In this document: positions 11,234 through 38,692 of the stretch, in pieces
How the letters are laid out: each line of letters starts with the position of its first letter
How positions within the stretch are numbered: the first letter of the stretch is position 1
From: Euglena gracilis
Taxonomy: Eukaryota; Euglenida; Euglenophyceae; Euglenales
Reading direction: 5' to 3'
Length of the DNA stretch: 64,000 nucleotides
Assembly (NCBI GenBank): GCA_039621445.1
Contig: CP154955.1
Location: 8,358,241 to 8,422,240 of the forward strand
Notes under the pieces: generated by a model
What the model was told of the DNA's origin: nothing
The model's database searches: none
The model's input: only the letters and a program-made list of their open reading frames with translations
Made by a program: the position numbers and the translations under genes

Positions 11234-14200
11234 TTTATTGAGTAATAAATAACAACAACAATAATAATGTTGTTTTTTTTTTTACTGATTAACAAGAATA
11301 ATAACGTTTTTGAATAAATGATAATAATGGTATTGTTTTGTTCATCAGTATTTTTTTCTGTTGTGTTATTTTGGCACCAGACAGCAGTCCTGCTTTGGGC
11401 CTTGCCACCCACTGCCACCCCGAGGGCAACTCCCATCCCTGGTCCAAGCCCGGCCCAGCCCCCAGCCTCGTCCTCACCAAGTTCTACGCCGTCAGCCCCT
11501 CCCGCGTCGGCCTCTTCCTCTTCCCCTTTGCGGTGGGCAACTTCCTGGGCCCCTTCCTGCTGGGCCGGTACTTCGACGTTGTGGGGCGGCGGGTTATGAT
11601 TTCCGCCACGTACATCCTGTCCGGCGTGCTGATTCTCATCACTGGTGTGTTTGGGGAACAGAGTTTTTTTTTTTTAAAGGTTGGTAACCTGGCCGAGGAA
11701 ATTAATTAAACTGGGCGCTCTGACAAACAGGTCTCATATTCTGAGGCATTGGGCTATGTGCTTTAGGAAAAATTCTTGGGGCTCACCCTGAAAATGAATT
11801 TCGGAGATTCCTTGAAGCAATTATTTACGTCCGTTAAGTTTAATATTTTAGGATACATCTACACTGTTGACGTTTCCAGTTGCATTTTCTTTGGGCAGAT
11901 AATCAAACAAATGCTGTACAGAGTCATGATGACCGGTCGTTGGAAACATTGGGGAGGTGTTTTCCACCCCTGGATTTGTTCACCGGTGCGGTGTGTGCCG
12001 AAATTACGATGATGATGACATGGTATTGGCCAGGCCCCCAACCTCCCTCACCCTGGTTACGGTTGAAAAAAAATTCAATTTACAGATCAGCGTTGAAAAT
12101 CTGGAGCTTGAGCCGTTTCGGTATGGTGTGTGGTGCGTGCGCAGAGCCTCGGCTTGCTAGCCTCGGCTGCTGAGACAGTTGTGCAGGAATGCACAACATG
12201 TGCACAGGAACTGCGGGAAATTTGGTTGCCAAAGGATATCAGACAGTATGGGGGACAAGTGCATGGGGAGCATTCAAGTCTCCGTTATCCGCGAAGTATA
12301 TTTGAATTCACAGATGATTCAATTTATGTACATATACATACATATATACATATATATGTATATATACATATATACATATATACATATATATATGTATATA
12401 TATGTGTGTGTGTATATATATACATATATACATATATACATATATTGATATTTTTCTTATTGTTGTTGTTGTTGTTGTTGTTATTGTTCTTAATAAGGAT
12501 CGAAAAAAATTTAAGTTTTACAACTAAAGCGGATTGATCTTGAGACACCTCAGCCAAATTATGGACCTTGGCTCCGGCTCAATCTGAAAGTGTGGCAGCA
12601 AATCACACCCCAGGCTTGTATGGGAATCTCGGAGGAGGGGTGGGTTGGGGGGACCTCCTCTCCAACCTCCAGTTTTCGGTCGCCGAAACATCTCAATTTC
12701 TGGGTCAAAAAAAGTCGAAAAAGTCGAAGCAAAGGGGTAAACCCCCCCCCCCCAAATATAAAACCCCCCCCAAATACAAAACCCCCCCCAAATATAAAAC
12801 CCCCCCTGAGGACCTTGAAATCCCGCCCGAATATAAAACCCCCCCTCCGGCGCGAAGCGCTGGAAGAAAAAATTTTCGACAAAATCTCTCCCAAAATTGT
12901 GATTTTTGGCAGATTTGGGAGCAATTTTTGCCAAAAACATGTGAAAATTGCTCCTTCGCCCGAAAAATGTAATTTTTGGACCCCCAAGGGTGGGCGTATT
13001 TGTCATTTGGGACCGAAAAAGTGACTTCCGGAGCCCGCCGGGAAGTTGATTTTTCCGACCGAATATAAAACCCCCCCCAAATATAAAACCCCCCCTCGGG
13101 GTCTTGAAATTTCCGCCCAAATATAAAACCGGGGGGGTTTTATATTTGGGGGGGGGTTTATGGGGGTATGGGAGGGGTCGCTGACCTCTTAACCTTTCAA
13201 AAATTACTTTAAGTAACCGTAAATTGTGAATCATAATTTATCCAAAATTTGCAATGCTGGTCTTTTCGGCCGTCCACAACTCCCATTAAGAGCTCAACAT
13301 TATTCAAACCTGGTCCCCCACCCCCCCCTAGTTTCGGAAAGGGGTCCCCCCACCTCCCAACCCCCTCCTCTGCGGGGCCAAAAAAAAATCTTCCGGCACT
13401 TTGCGCTGGGTGTGTATTTTAGGACGCTCTTGAGGCTCGATATAAAAATTTGCACCCAAATGCATGGGTTCCGGGCCAAAAAACGGGGGGGGGTTGAAAA
13501 ACGCTCCTTTTCGGCTCAAAAATAGTTTTCCTGGGTCCGGGAAACATCGTTTCGGGCATTTTTTTTCGAATTTTTTTTAGACCTTTTTACCTCAATAATG
13601 GCCAAAAACGGCTAAATCAAAACAGGCCAAAACTGTAACTTGGCCCCTTGGAGGGGTGGGGGCTTGGACCAAGTGGATCCCCCCAGAGGGATTTCCGGTG
13701 TTCAATTTTCGGTGTTGAAGTGATGAAAAAACGTTAAACCCCAAAATGCCCCCTCCCAATAGTCCCAACCTCCTCCAACCCCCTGGAACCCCCAGAGGGA
13801 GTGGGTGGGTAAAAAAAAAAAACACCTGTCCCAAAAAGCACACCATCCTCAAACAGCAGTCAAATATTTTTTGCCCTTTTCTGAGGTTGTCCAAGCGGCT
13901 CCGAGTCGGACGCTTTTCATTTTTCAAAACAGCCAGCGGTCACGGGAAAAACTTTGGACCCCATGGTGGGGAGGGGAGGGGGTCCGCGGACCCCCCCCCA
14001 AGGTCCCCCCCAGAGCCTTGTGGGTCCTCCGCTGGAGTTGGGCTTTTGGCCTTTTTTGACCGTTTTCCAGCGTCGAAATTGACCCCCAAAAAGTGGATCC
14101 CCCCCCCCAGGGATGGATGGGAAGCCCTTCGGTATTGAGGTAGGTGGTAGGGGGGGGGTCCCGACCACCCCCCCCCCCCTGGGGGGTAAGGTGGTAGGGG

Positions 14201-17200
14201 GGGGTCCGGCCCACCCCCCCCCCTAGATGTTGGGAGGGGGGGTCCGGACCCCCCCACCCCCCCCCTCCTTGACAGGTGCCAAAAATAGCAGAAAATTTTC
14301 TTCCGGCGCTGCGCGCCGGAAAATGAGCAAAAAACACCCTTTTTGCTGACTTTTGGCCATATTGCCCATTTTTTGATGTGTTGGTGTTTTCCCCCAAAAA
14401 CATGTTCAAAAAAATTCAAAAAATGAGCATTTTTGGATCGATTTTCAAAGAAAAATCAGGGGTTTTTGACCGATTTTGACCCAATTTCTGGCCCTTTGCC
14501 CGTCCATGAAATCGAAGAAAATTTCGGCCCCCCCCTCAGTTTCGAGGTAGGAGGGGGGGGTCCGACCCACCCCCCCCCTCCGTGTCGGGAGGGGGGGGGT
14601 CCGACCCCCCCCCCTCAAGGCTTCCCATCCATCCCTGCCCCCCCCCCCGGGGGTAGGTGGTGCCCCTTGGATTGCAAGCACGTCTGATGATGCTTGGCGG
14701 TGCTGGGCCTAAGGGCATGGCTGACCAGAGGTGCTTGGTGGGTGGGCGGGACCCCATCCCCCCCAGTCTTTAAAAAAACCCTGCCAGCAGTACGCCCCCC
14801 TCGCCCCCATTCCTCCTCGGCCAGAGGATGCCGCACCTTTCGCCTTGGTGCGGCGGGGGTTCCCCCCTCTCCTCCGCCCCAGGGCTGCTCTTCCTCTCGG
14901 GGGTGCTGACGGCCGTCACGCAGTCCATCCTGTGGAGTATCACGTTCTTTGCCGCGTCCCCCGCCGCCGGCGGCGCGTACCTGACCATCAGGGGTCCTGC
15001 CGGCCGCTGCTTTCTTAGTGTCGAAAAGGGCAGGGAATGCATGGATATTATGGATATTTGACGAAAGTGCATTCTTTTTTTCCAAATAAGGCGCAATAGA
15101 AAGCGATTAAAAGAAAGGTTATTCAAGCTCAATTATGACACAAAGCAACGTTTTTTAATTGAAAGGAGACTTTATTTTTATACCCAGGAAGAAAAGAGCA
15201 GAAAAAATTACTATCTATGGAAGAACCCCACAAATATGTGGAAGCCCAAAAGTCTACGCTTTGGGTGGGGGGGGTTCCTTGTTTTCTCAGCGGGCCATTC
15301 CTAATTCCGTTTTGTAGGTGATTCTTATTTCTACCCCCCCCTGTCGTTGACGCGACGTGTGGTTGACACATCCCCCGTGTCAACGACACTTTTCTGGAAC
15401 ATTACCTATTGAATCACAGCGACATTGACATGGCGTGTCGTTGACACCCCCCCCCCTGTGCCTACGGCACTCTCCTGGAACATTGGTGTGTCAACGACAA
15501 GGGGGGGGGAGGTACGCCGGGGCCCCGGCCCCGTGTCGGAGGTGTTCCCGCTGGAGCTGCGGGCCATGGCCATCGCCTTCTTCTACACCGTCGGCACGGC
15601 CGCCGGCGGCCTCCTGGCGCCGCTCTTCTTTGGGGAGCTGCCCGGCGCTCCCCTCGTCACCGGTGATTCCCCATTTGCAGAATTTTTTTTCTCAGGGGTC
15701 TTCTTTCTGAATATTAATTTCTTCAATTTCTTTCCTATTTTTTCTATCATTCAACTATCGTTTTCTTTTTCAAGAAGGAGGTAACATGCAACGTCTGTCC
15801 AAATACATAGCCGTTTAGCGCAGCGTTGCCAATTAGCGCAAATCAGCATGTGCGCACCTAACCCTATACCTTCAATAACGGGGGTGCCCAACCCGGTGTC
15901 AAGTTTAGTACCCCCCGGGGGGGGGTACTAAACTTAACACTTGCCATATATATATATATATACCTATATACATATATACATATATATATTCATATATATA
16001 TTATATATATATTATATATATATATATTATATATATAGGTGTGTGTGTGTGTTTATTTGTAAACGATATGAATGTTATTCATATAGTTTTGCAACGTGGA
16101 TTTGCAAATGCAGTTATGCAAGTTCGCGAAGCTGAAACAACAAGAGGTATTTCGGTCGTGGCTAGATATATTCTTTAAGGCTTTACGCCCAGGGCAAGCA
16201 GATGAAGACCCAACCACCAGCAAGCGACCTTTTCTTTTCTCTCTTCCCTCATTTCAACTTTAACACAAACACCCCTCCTTCCCCCAGACCCAGATCTGGA
16301 TCCCCCCACCCTCTTGCCAACGCCGGCCCCGAACCGACCTACAGGCCCCCCCAAAAGTGCAATTCAGGACAAGTTTTTGGCAATGCAGAAAGTGTTTCAT
16401 TTTTCCCACTGTTTAGGGAAACCCCCCACCCCCAGGGCAGAACGGGAATCGGCCGAACAGCCAGGGTGGTGGGTAGGGGGGGGGTCGACGCCCCCACCCC
16501 TGCATGGTGGGTGGGTGGGTGGGGGTCGACCCCCCCCCCACCCCTGCATGGTGGTGGGTGGGTGGGGGTCGACCCCCCCCCACCACCTCTTCCTGTATTT
16601 CCGGGAGCACCAATTTTTGGACCCCAAAAAATTTTCCGGTGCCTCGGCGCTGGGTGTTTTTTTTTTTCTTTTTTGGACCCAGATCGAGGGTCCACCGAAA
16701 ACCTCTGAAAACCCCATTTTTGCACACCTTCCAAAAATTCAACATTTTCTCAAAATGTTGATTTTGAGAGGTTTTTGAAGCAAAAAAATGCCATTGAAAG
16801 TCCAAAAAAATTCAAAGAGAAAAAATATCAGATAAAATTTGATTGTGCCAGAATTTTGTACACTTTTTTTGATCTTCTTTTTTTTCACCCCTCTCTTAAA
16901 ACCCTACCAATTTTAAACCCTGAATTTTTTGAGATTTTTTATGAAAAAAATGTGGTTTTCCATCAAAAAATCATGTGTTTTGGGTTCATTTTTCAAAAAA
17001 AAAATTCGGCCAAAATCCCCGTTTTCCCGAAATCGGTGAAAATGCTGTGGTGGGTGGGGAGGTCGACCCCAGGGTTCGATATAAGGAGGGCGTACATGGT
17101 TTAGGTGGGGTGGTGTCCCCCCCCCCCCCCCCCCCTCCTGGCCCACAGGGGGGGTCCGGTCCCCCCCCCCACCTGCAAGGGGGGTCCGGACCGACCCTCG

Positions 17201-19152
17201 GGGGTACCCGGGACCCCCCCCCCCAAAAAAGGGTCAATTTTTTCCTCCAGCGCTTCGCGCCGAATTTTTTTTTTGCATTTTTGGCCAATTTTTGCCCAAA
17301 AGTGCCCAAAATGGCACTTTTGGTCGTTTTGGGGGGTCAAAATCTTTCGGTCACCCTGACCGCGCCACTGTTTAGGTGGGGGGGTCCACCACCACCCCCC
17401 CCCCCCCCTCCTGGCCCGCAGGGGGTGTCCGGCCCCCCCCCCCCCCCCTCCTCTCCTTATATCGAACCCTGGTCGACCCCCCCCACCAGGCCTTCCCGTT
17501 CTGCCCTGCCCCCCCCCATTGACCGGAGGGTCCGGACCCCGACACCTGTTCTTGTGTCGAACCCTCAGAGATGTTTCCGCAGTAAACCGAACACGGAAGT
17601 GACCCGGCGCGGAACTATTTCCCCCAATTTCTCCCGACCTGCCAAATCCCCCCTCAGTTGCACTAAGGCTTCTTGTCTGTTTATGGCCGGCGCTAGCTTC
17701 GCTTCTGGCCCAGTTTGCTGTGTGGTGAGTGGCCAGGGACCCCTTACGCCAGCGCTCTTGCGTTGCTCCCCTGGCCAAATCCCCCCCCCCCCCGGGGCGG
17801 GGTCGTGACTGCCTGGCTGGTCGGAAGTGACCCCGGCTTCTCCCCACAGAGGTCGGTACAATTTGTGGTGCAGTGTCAGAAGTTGCGGAAAGTCCAGCCC
17901 GTCTGAGCTTGTCAGGAATAGGTCTGAGCGCCGCCCCCGATAGCCACAGAGAAGGCCAGCAACGTCATGGTGGGCTACGCCGTCGGGGCCGGGCTGATGA
18001 TTGCGGGCGGGGTGGTGGAGGCCATGCGGTGGCTTGTTCTGCGAAAATATCTTGCATGCTTTGCATTTTTTTTGAAAACTTTGCGGGTTTTGGGTGTGGG
18101 ACACATTAACAAAAGGCTTTTTTCGCTTTCCATAGGAACACAGAAAATTAAGAATTGGAAATCATTTGCACAATCATACAAGTGAATGGATTTTAAACTG
18201 TTTGCGCATCTTCACGCAATTCCGCAGTTTTAACATTCACACATGGAATCTTTTGCAATTTGCTATTAGGCTTCTCAAAAATGCACACATAAAATTTTGC
18301 AAAAATTTTGCCAAAGGAGCGCCGAAACCCTCATCAAGGTGCCTAACGAAAATCAACCTACCCCACAATGCATTTGTTGTGTGTCCCTGCATTCAGTCGT
18401 GTTTCTAGCAAGTACGCACACCCCTTGATTTGCTTGGCAATTGGACCTTTTCCGGTGGCAGAATGATTACTGCATCCAGATGTCAGAATAACCCGGTGCA
18501 TTGTCTGCAGCAGTCATCACAGGGTTGATATAATCAGGTTGAAAGACTACGTGATATGGTTGGATGACCGGTGGGTTCTGGTGCCACCCCCCCCCCCGAA
18601 GCATACAATTTTCCAAATGGTCAAATTTCATTTTTATTCCAGAGTGGCCGACCCCCCCCCGGGGGGGGGCAGTGATTGACTGGTTTCCCGAAAAAAAAGT
18701 GACTGACTGGTTTTTCGAAGAGTGGAGTTAACCCCCGGGGGTCGGTAAAAAGTTGTGTGCCCCCCAAGGCATGTTTGCAGCATTATGGCAACCTGCCTGC
18801 GGAACAGCTCCCGTGCCGGTCACTCTGGTCCCCTTCGCATTCATTGAAAGTGTCTTGCACATAAAAATGTATCTGCGTCGGGTCTCACCCAGGGGGCCCA
18901 ATCACATGGTTTTCGAGATGGAGCCGGCTGGAGAGCCAACAATTTTTGTCTCAGGGTTCGTGCAGAAGGAACCCCCCACCTGCCCAGTTCTGTAAGCCCA
19001 AACCCTATCCACAATGCGGCAGCCATTCCGATTTGCCACTCCCGCGCCGGTGCATGGGACCGGCGTTCCTCGGGGTGGACGCGGAGGGGCGCTCCCTGGA
19101 GTCCCTGGCACCGCCCCTCAGTGCGGGGGACACGGAGCTGCGCCCGATGTGA
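1479..19152 (+). CDS. MFS-1: 12-TM major facilitator superfamily transporter, 18 exons
   Basis: Exons: 1479-1551, 1931-2037, 3606-3711, 4600-4693, 6329-6362, 6485-6571, 6812-6880, 6924-6950, 7532-7586, 8816-8950, 9690-9780, 10423-10473, 10612-10665, 11469-11644, 14883-14986, 15533-15639, 17939-18019, 19062-19152. They sum to 1542 nt, one open frame of 513 residues. Landmarks in order: RLDRLPWSSWH before TM1, EVTIVGSLGSV (TM1), loop 2-3 motif GYLTDEYGRKR, FRFVTGMAVGGE (TM4), DELIP + YRGRVNLAMGGSFWLG (TM5), RRYVPESPRWLLTHG after TM6, QAFFYNAIFFTY (TM7), second-half motif GRYFDVVGRRVM, SEVFPLELRAMAIAFFYTVG (TM10-11), tail LGVDAEGRSLESLAPPLS. This is the layout I recall for a sugar-porter-like prokaryotic MFS group with tail GVDAE-RSLE; the substrate cannot be read from sequence. 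Introns 1, 3, 9 and 14 are GT-AG, the rest nonconventional. Residue-level uncertainty is greatest at introns 8 and 13. MFS-2 is its tandem paralogue. Confidence 0.92.
1931..2037 (+). CDS. MFS-1 exon 2 (TM1 start)
   Basis: AFYTDIPQRLDRLPWSSWHL leads into TM1. After AACGGCTTGGCA the sequence GCTCCTTC pairs with GAAGGAGC just before exon 3, placing intron 2 at 2038-3605 (1568 nt, nonconventional). A boundary a few nt earlier would give NGLEVTIVG, the form I recall in relatives, instead of NGLAAEVTIVG. The intron is mostly AT-rich; 2830-3080 is richer in G+C but has no recognisable gene. Confidence 0.88.
3606..3711 (+). CDS. MFS-1 exon 3 (TM1-TM2)
   Basis: EVTIVGSLGSVLQSPETLG then LSDTMIGLSGSMYIAG. 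The 3' end is a normal donor (CAG|GTAGCC). Intron 3 (3712-4599, 888 nt) is GT-AG with a TA-rich patch at 4130-4215. Confidence 0.92.
4600..4693 (+). CDS. MFS-1 exon 4 (TM2-TM3, signature loop)
   Basis: SIFGAILFGYLTDEYGRKRL carries the MFS motif of loop 2-3, followed by TM3. Intron 4 (4694-6328, 1635 nt) begins GGCCAG and ends CTGCCCGA, and CAGGG pairs with CCCTG. Its body holds C/G-run repeats at 5160-5720 and 5890-6250. Confidence 0.93.
5160..6260. repeat. C/G-run repeat blocks in MFS-1 intron 4
   Basis: Runs of 7-15 C or G, repeated AGCCAGC/GGCTGG words (5120-5180, 5520-5570, 5955-6010) and the palindrome TCGGCGCCAAAGGCGCCGA at 5338. Non-coding; likely decayed fold-back elements. Confidence 0.6.
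6329..6362 (+). CDS. MFS-1 exon 5 (34-nt micro-exon)
   Basis: AVLCGLAWDAV completes TM3-TM4 between YIFG of exon 4 and SFCGFRF of exon 6. It is found because MFS-2 has a near-identical block at 26048-26081 and because it fills an 11-residue gap in the family alignment exactly. Intron 5 (6363-6484) is 122 nt. Confidence 0.9.
6363..6484 (+). mobile_element. MFS-1 intron 5: short intron with transposon-like ends
   Basis: The core 6366-6479 (114 nt) begins CAGGGCTG and ends CAGCCCTG, a perfect 8-bp terminal inverted repeat. The 8 nt before it (CGGTCGGC) and after it (CGGTCAGC) match at 7 of 8 positions, like a target duplication. Removing 3+114+5 nt restores the frame DAV|SFCGFRF. Confidence 0.7.
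6485..6571 (+). CDS. MFS-1 exon 6 (TM4)
   Basis: SFCGFRFVTGMAVGGEGSAV, then QSAVDELIP. Intron 6 (6572-6811, 240 nt) starts GGGTGG and ends CCGCTTCC; no GT-AG choice keeps the frame, while GCATGTG near the start pairs with CATATGC near the end. Confidence 0.92.
6812..6880 (+). CDS. MFS-1 exon 7 (TM5)
   Basis: AMYRGRVNLAMGGSFWLG then AAIGA. Joined to exon 6 it reads DELIPAMYRGRVN, the expected family sequence with no gap. Confidence 0.92.
6881..6923 (+). other. MFS-1 intron 7: 43-nt hairpin intron
   Basis: It starts GAT then CAAGCCCCTG and ends CAGGGGCTTG then GTGCT, a perfect 10-bp hairpin with the euglenid 3-nt and 5-nt overhangs. Read through, the frame hits a stop (TGA at 6902) and misses exon 8. 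Confidence 0.85.
6924..6950 (+). CDS. MFS-1 exon 8 (27-nt micro-exon)
   Basis: VLSIFLLAH continues the hydrophobic segment GAAIGA|VLSIFLL. Intron 8 (6951-7531, 581 nt) has complementary ends (CAGC/GCTG), but the stem geometry puts its left border one nt upstream of the frame-keeping border, unlike MFS-2. It contains a GT microsatellite at 7063-7094. Confidence 0.82.
7532..7586 (+). CDS. MFS-1 exon 9 (before TM6)
   Basis: GSNPSLVPLWLGWRLCF, the LVP-x-x-LGWRL-x-F element ahead of TM6. Intron 9 (7587-8815, 1229 nt) is GT-AG and gives F-L-GPLPSAMG. The block 8281-8640 holds repeated CGACCACCC and GGTCGCAGGTTG words around C/G runs. Confidence 0.9.
8816..8950 (+). CDS. MFS-1 exon 10 (TM6 and PESPRW loop)
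   Basis: GPLPSAMGTILGRRYVPESP, then RWLLTHGQPEEAETVMKHIE: the sugar-porter-like PESPRW motif and the central cytosolic loop. Intron 10 (8951-9689, 739 nt) starts ATGGGG and ends CCCGCCAT and is AT-rich with no recognisable content. Confidence 0.93.
9690..9780 (+). CDS. MFS-1 exon 11 (central loop)
   Basis: LEPLPKMEIRPSQKRVTFFT continues the loop before TM7. Intron 11 (9781-10422, 642 nt) starts GCAGGG and ends CCCTGGCC; a C15/G8 palindromic run lies at 10240-10270. Confidence 0.9.
10423..10473 (+). CDS. MFS-1 exon 12 (into TM7)
   Basis: PILFVQYWRQTVVGLTA, matching the Tyr-Arg-Arg-Thr-x-x-Gly-Leu entry to TM7. Intron 12 (10474-10611, 138 nt) begins CGTGGCTGCGAC and ends GTCGCAGCCACGCA, a 12-bp perfect complement. 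Confidence 0.92.
10612..10665 (+). CDS. MFS-1 exon 13 (TM7)
   Basis: PLMLTQAFFYNAIFFTYP. The right border is uncertain by a few codons: CCTGGG/CCCAGCCT pairing gives TYPVLTKFY on joining. Intron 13 (10666-11468, 803 nt) holds a 105-nt T tract and an ATT/AAT microsatellite. Confidence 0.87.
10825..10929. repeat. T homopolymer tract (~105 nt)
   Basis: Nearly pure T with five or six interruptions, in MFS-1 intron 13. Confidence 0.95.
11113..11258. repeat. ATT/AAT trinucleotide microsatellite
   Basis: About 25 ATT units followed by about 10 AATAAT units, an inverted pair, in MFS-1 intron 13. Confidence 0.92.
11469..11644 (+). CDS. MFS-1 exon 14 (TM8-TM9, second signature loop)
   Basis: VLTKFYAVSPSRVGLFLFPF, GNFLGPFLLGRYFDVVGRRV, then MISATYILSGVLILITG. 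Upstream 11397-11468 is also similar to MFS-2, with 36 extra nt in MFS-1, so the exon could begin earlier. Intron 14 (11645-14882, 3238 nt) is GT-AG and carries TA repeats, a C-run fold-back and C/G-run blocks. Confidence 0.9.
12322..12486. repeat. TA/CATATA microsatellite and GTT run
   Basis: Alternating TACATATATA tract at 12327-12445 followed by GTT repeats at 12461-12486, in MFS-1 intron 14. Confidence 0.9.
12738..13165. repeat. Fold-back of CCCCCCAAATATAAAA units
   Basis: Several units of C-run + AAATATAAAA on the left face GGGGGGTTTTATATTTGGGG at the right end (13128-13155). Related units recur in MFS-2 intron 4 and in the spacers of the TACA array. Confidence 0.75.
13620..14680. repeat. 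C/G-run fold-back blocks in MFS-1 intron 14
   Basis: Multiple short palindromes joining C and G runs, with TAGGTGGTAGGGGG words and CTTCCGGCGCTGCGCGCCGG at 14301. No coding signal. Confidence 0.6.
14883..14986 (+). CDS. MFS-1 exon 15 (TM9-TM10)
   Basis: GLLFLSGVLTAVTQSILWSI then TFFAASPAAGGAYLT. Intron 15 (14987-15532, 546 nt) starts ATCAGG and ends CCGGCCCC; 15336-15510 holds inverted copies of GTGTCGTTGACAC beside C/G runs. Confidence 0.92.
15533..15639 (+). CDS. MFS-1 exon 16 (TM10-TM11)
   Basis: VSEVFPLELRAMAIAFFYTV then GTAAGGLLAPLFFGEL. Intron 16 (15640-17938, 2299 nt) starts GCCCGG and ends CCGCCCCC in both paralogues and contains a 402-bp hAT-like element at 17070-17471. Confidence 0.93.
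15903..15942. repeat. Short palindrome followed by TA microsatellite
   Basis: AAGTTTAGTACCCCCC mirrors GGGGGTACTAAACTT; a TA-rich tract follows at 15946-16040. In MFS-1 intron 16. Confidence 0.8.
17070..17471. mobile_element. hAT-like non-autonomous element, 402 bp, 8-bp duplication
   Basis: Terminal inverted repeats CAGGGTTCGATATAAGG and CCTTATATCGAACCCTG. Both flanks are GTCGACCC (17062-17069 and 17472-17479). The inside is C/G-run rich with no transposase frame. A 127-bp relative sits at 28402-28528. The superfamily call rests on the 8-bp duplication and CAGGG termini. Confidence 0.85.
17939..18019 (+). CDS. MFS-1 exon 17 (TM12)
   Basis: IATEKASNVMVGYAVGAGLM then IAGGVVE. Intron 17 (18020-19061, 1042 nt) starts GGCCAT and ends ATGGGACC; apart from C/G runs at 18585-18670 nothing is recognised. 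Confidence 0.92.
19062..19152 (+). CDS. MFS-1 exon 18 (C-terminus and stop)
   Basis: AFLGVDAEGRSLESLAPPLS followed by AGDTELRPM and TGA. The GVDAE-RSLE tail directly after TM12 is typical of the family, so the stop is the natural one. Confidence 0.93.
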
Positions 19153-20048
19153 GCCGCAAACAGGATCGGAAGGCGGCACCATAATACCTGTAAATGTCCA
19201 GCGACGCTCTTCTCCTCTGGTGTATATGTAGCGTGGCGCAGAGCCGGGCCGACGGCCGGGAACCGCTGCACCGCCGAAGCTTGGCGATGATTATGGCGAC
19301 TTTTGGAGAAAAGTTTCGGAAAGAATAAAAACATGAAGGAGGAGGTTTTTAAGAACCCTGCTACCCCCCCCACCCCAAGGCGAATTTGGGCGAATTTTCA
19401 GCAAAAAATCCAAAAAGTTGACCTCGCAAAAAAACACCCTGGGGATTTTCAGTAACGGACCCAAGAAGTTTGAGCCGGGGTCTTATTTTGCGGGGGTTAG
19501 GGGGGGGGATGAAAGATGGCGAAAGAAAAAGCAAAACATTTCCGCTTCGGGAGGTTTCAAGAATAAAAAGGGCAAAAATTGTATCAAAAATGGCACATTT
19601 TGGAGACAATTTCACAGTTTTGGGGAGCCTTTATTTTTCGGGTTTCCAAAAATCCCGAGGGGTCTTTTTTTTTTTAGCGGGGGTCAAATTTTTGGATTTT
19701 GCTAAAAATAATTATTTTGGGGGATCTTATTTTGGGGGGTTTTAGTCTCAGGGACTTCCAGTCAGAATGCCAATTTGAGAGGGGCGTTTACTCCTCCTCA
19801 GCTACTTTTTCCCCGGTGTTCTTTTTTAGAAAGGAAAATTGAGTTTTCCGTCTTTGATCCAACTTTTCCAAACCGACATTTTGCACACCCTTTCCGTCCC
19901 GGATGGTCCTGGAGGAATTGCCAAATGTTTGAAAACAAAAAACAAATGACTGATGATTTGCCAGCAATTGATTCTCGGTAATGTGGACTGTACTTGCTAT
20001 CAGGCTACGTTTTCTCCAACTGTACTGCAAAATGGTTTCTTCTGCTAA

Positions 20049-20050
<2 letters not shown>

Positions 20051-20094
<44 letters not shown>
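20051..20094. repeat. GT dinucleotide microsatellite
   Basis: Twenty-two uninterrupted GT units. Confidence 0.97.
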
Positions 20095-20095
<1 letters not shown>

Positions 20096-20224
20096 ACCTG
20101 GATTAATGTCGTTGCGACTGGTTCCAGTCCCATCCTTGGGCAGTCTCGAGGCAATGCAGTCACCAACATCCTAATTTGGTATTTCTCATTGCAACATCAT
20201 CCCAAAACCCCAAAACCACCCTCC

Positions 20225-20440
20225 AAAAACAAGCCGGACCTGCCTGTCTTTGATCCCGGACACCCCTTCCGGTTCGGGAGGCCACGCCCCCACCTCACTC
20301 ACCGTGCGTATCGCCACTGCTTGAAATCGCCCGCCGCCCACCCCAAATGGTGCCGATGGCACCTTTGGGCGTCCCCACACGCAATGGCCCTGTTGCCCCA
20401 TGTCCCGAAGCTGTTGTCTTGCGCAACCCAATGCGTGCAT
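20225..20440 (+). other. Post-gene segment shared with MFS-2 downstream DNA
   Basis: GACACCCCTTCCGGTTCGGG and a later block around CTTGCGCAACCCAATGCGTG align with 39095-39290, 3' of MFS-2. The two do not share one open frame over their length, so this may be a 3' region carried by the tandem duplication or a decayed exon. Confidence 0.45.
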
Positions 20441-21164
20441 TGCTGTGCCCGGCGAAGAGTATCCTGGTTAACAGCATTAATATTCATATTCGGACAAGAA
20501 ACATGGTATGCCACATTTCAGGTGTCAGATGCAAAGGCTGCACCCACCCTAGTATGGACCACCCCCTCCCCCCTCCTCCTGGGTGGGAATGCAACTGGCA
20601 TTTGGGAGGAGTCAGAAATCACAAAAATTTGCTCTAAAAGGTCTGGCCTCAGTTTTGCAGGGTGCGCAGGCCACCTGCGCAGTCCTCTGAACGGACGGGC
20701 GCCGTGTGCCTGCTCTCTTTCCTTCTCTCCTTTTTGAACTCAAAAAAAAAGTCCAATCAGAGGCAGATTGTCTACGCTGCTTTCAAGAGTGGGTGGATAC
20801 ATCTGCATTCCAGATGCTTCAGTCCCTGCTGAGGCTGTCGCACATTTCAGCTGATGCGAAATACATCAGTGCCTTTCAAACACCAAATAGATTTCAGGGT
20901 TGAGCACCAGGTCCGACTTTTTTGGGCTGGAACACTGGAGATTATCTCTTTTCTCCCACACACCCACACCCACACACCCACACACACACGCGCGCGCGCG
21001 CGCACCTCCGTCCCGTCCATTCCTACGACGCTACTCTCTTATTCTGGAGGTGCGGGCTCGTTCAAAGACACCCTATGTTATCATACCTGGGATTACCGCC
21101 CAGCCAGTGAATCAACAAGGTGTTCTCTCAGCCGTGCACCGGACCTTTCTGACACACAATGCGC

Positions 21165-21180
21165 CCATCCCATTGACCAG
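21165..21180 (+). promoter_or_regulatory. Putative spliced-leader acceptor of MFS-2
   Basis: AG at 21179-21180 (GACCAG|GGGAATG), 27 nt before the ATG as in MFS-1. An upstream ATG is followed at once by TAG, a minimal uORF. Confidence 0.42.
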
Positions 21181-21207
21181 GGGAATGTAGAGTCGCTGGC
21201 CCGCCCG

Positions 21208-38692
<17,485 letters not shown>

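Larger units (their letters stand above)
19153..21164. other. Intergenic region between MFS-1 and MFS-2
   Basis: Contains a GT microsatellite (20051-20094), a CA/CG tract (20959-21004) and a segment at 20225-20440 that resembles one downstream of MFS-2. No promoter or terminator motif can be named. Confidence 0.6.
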
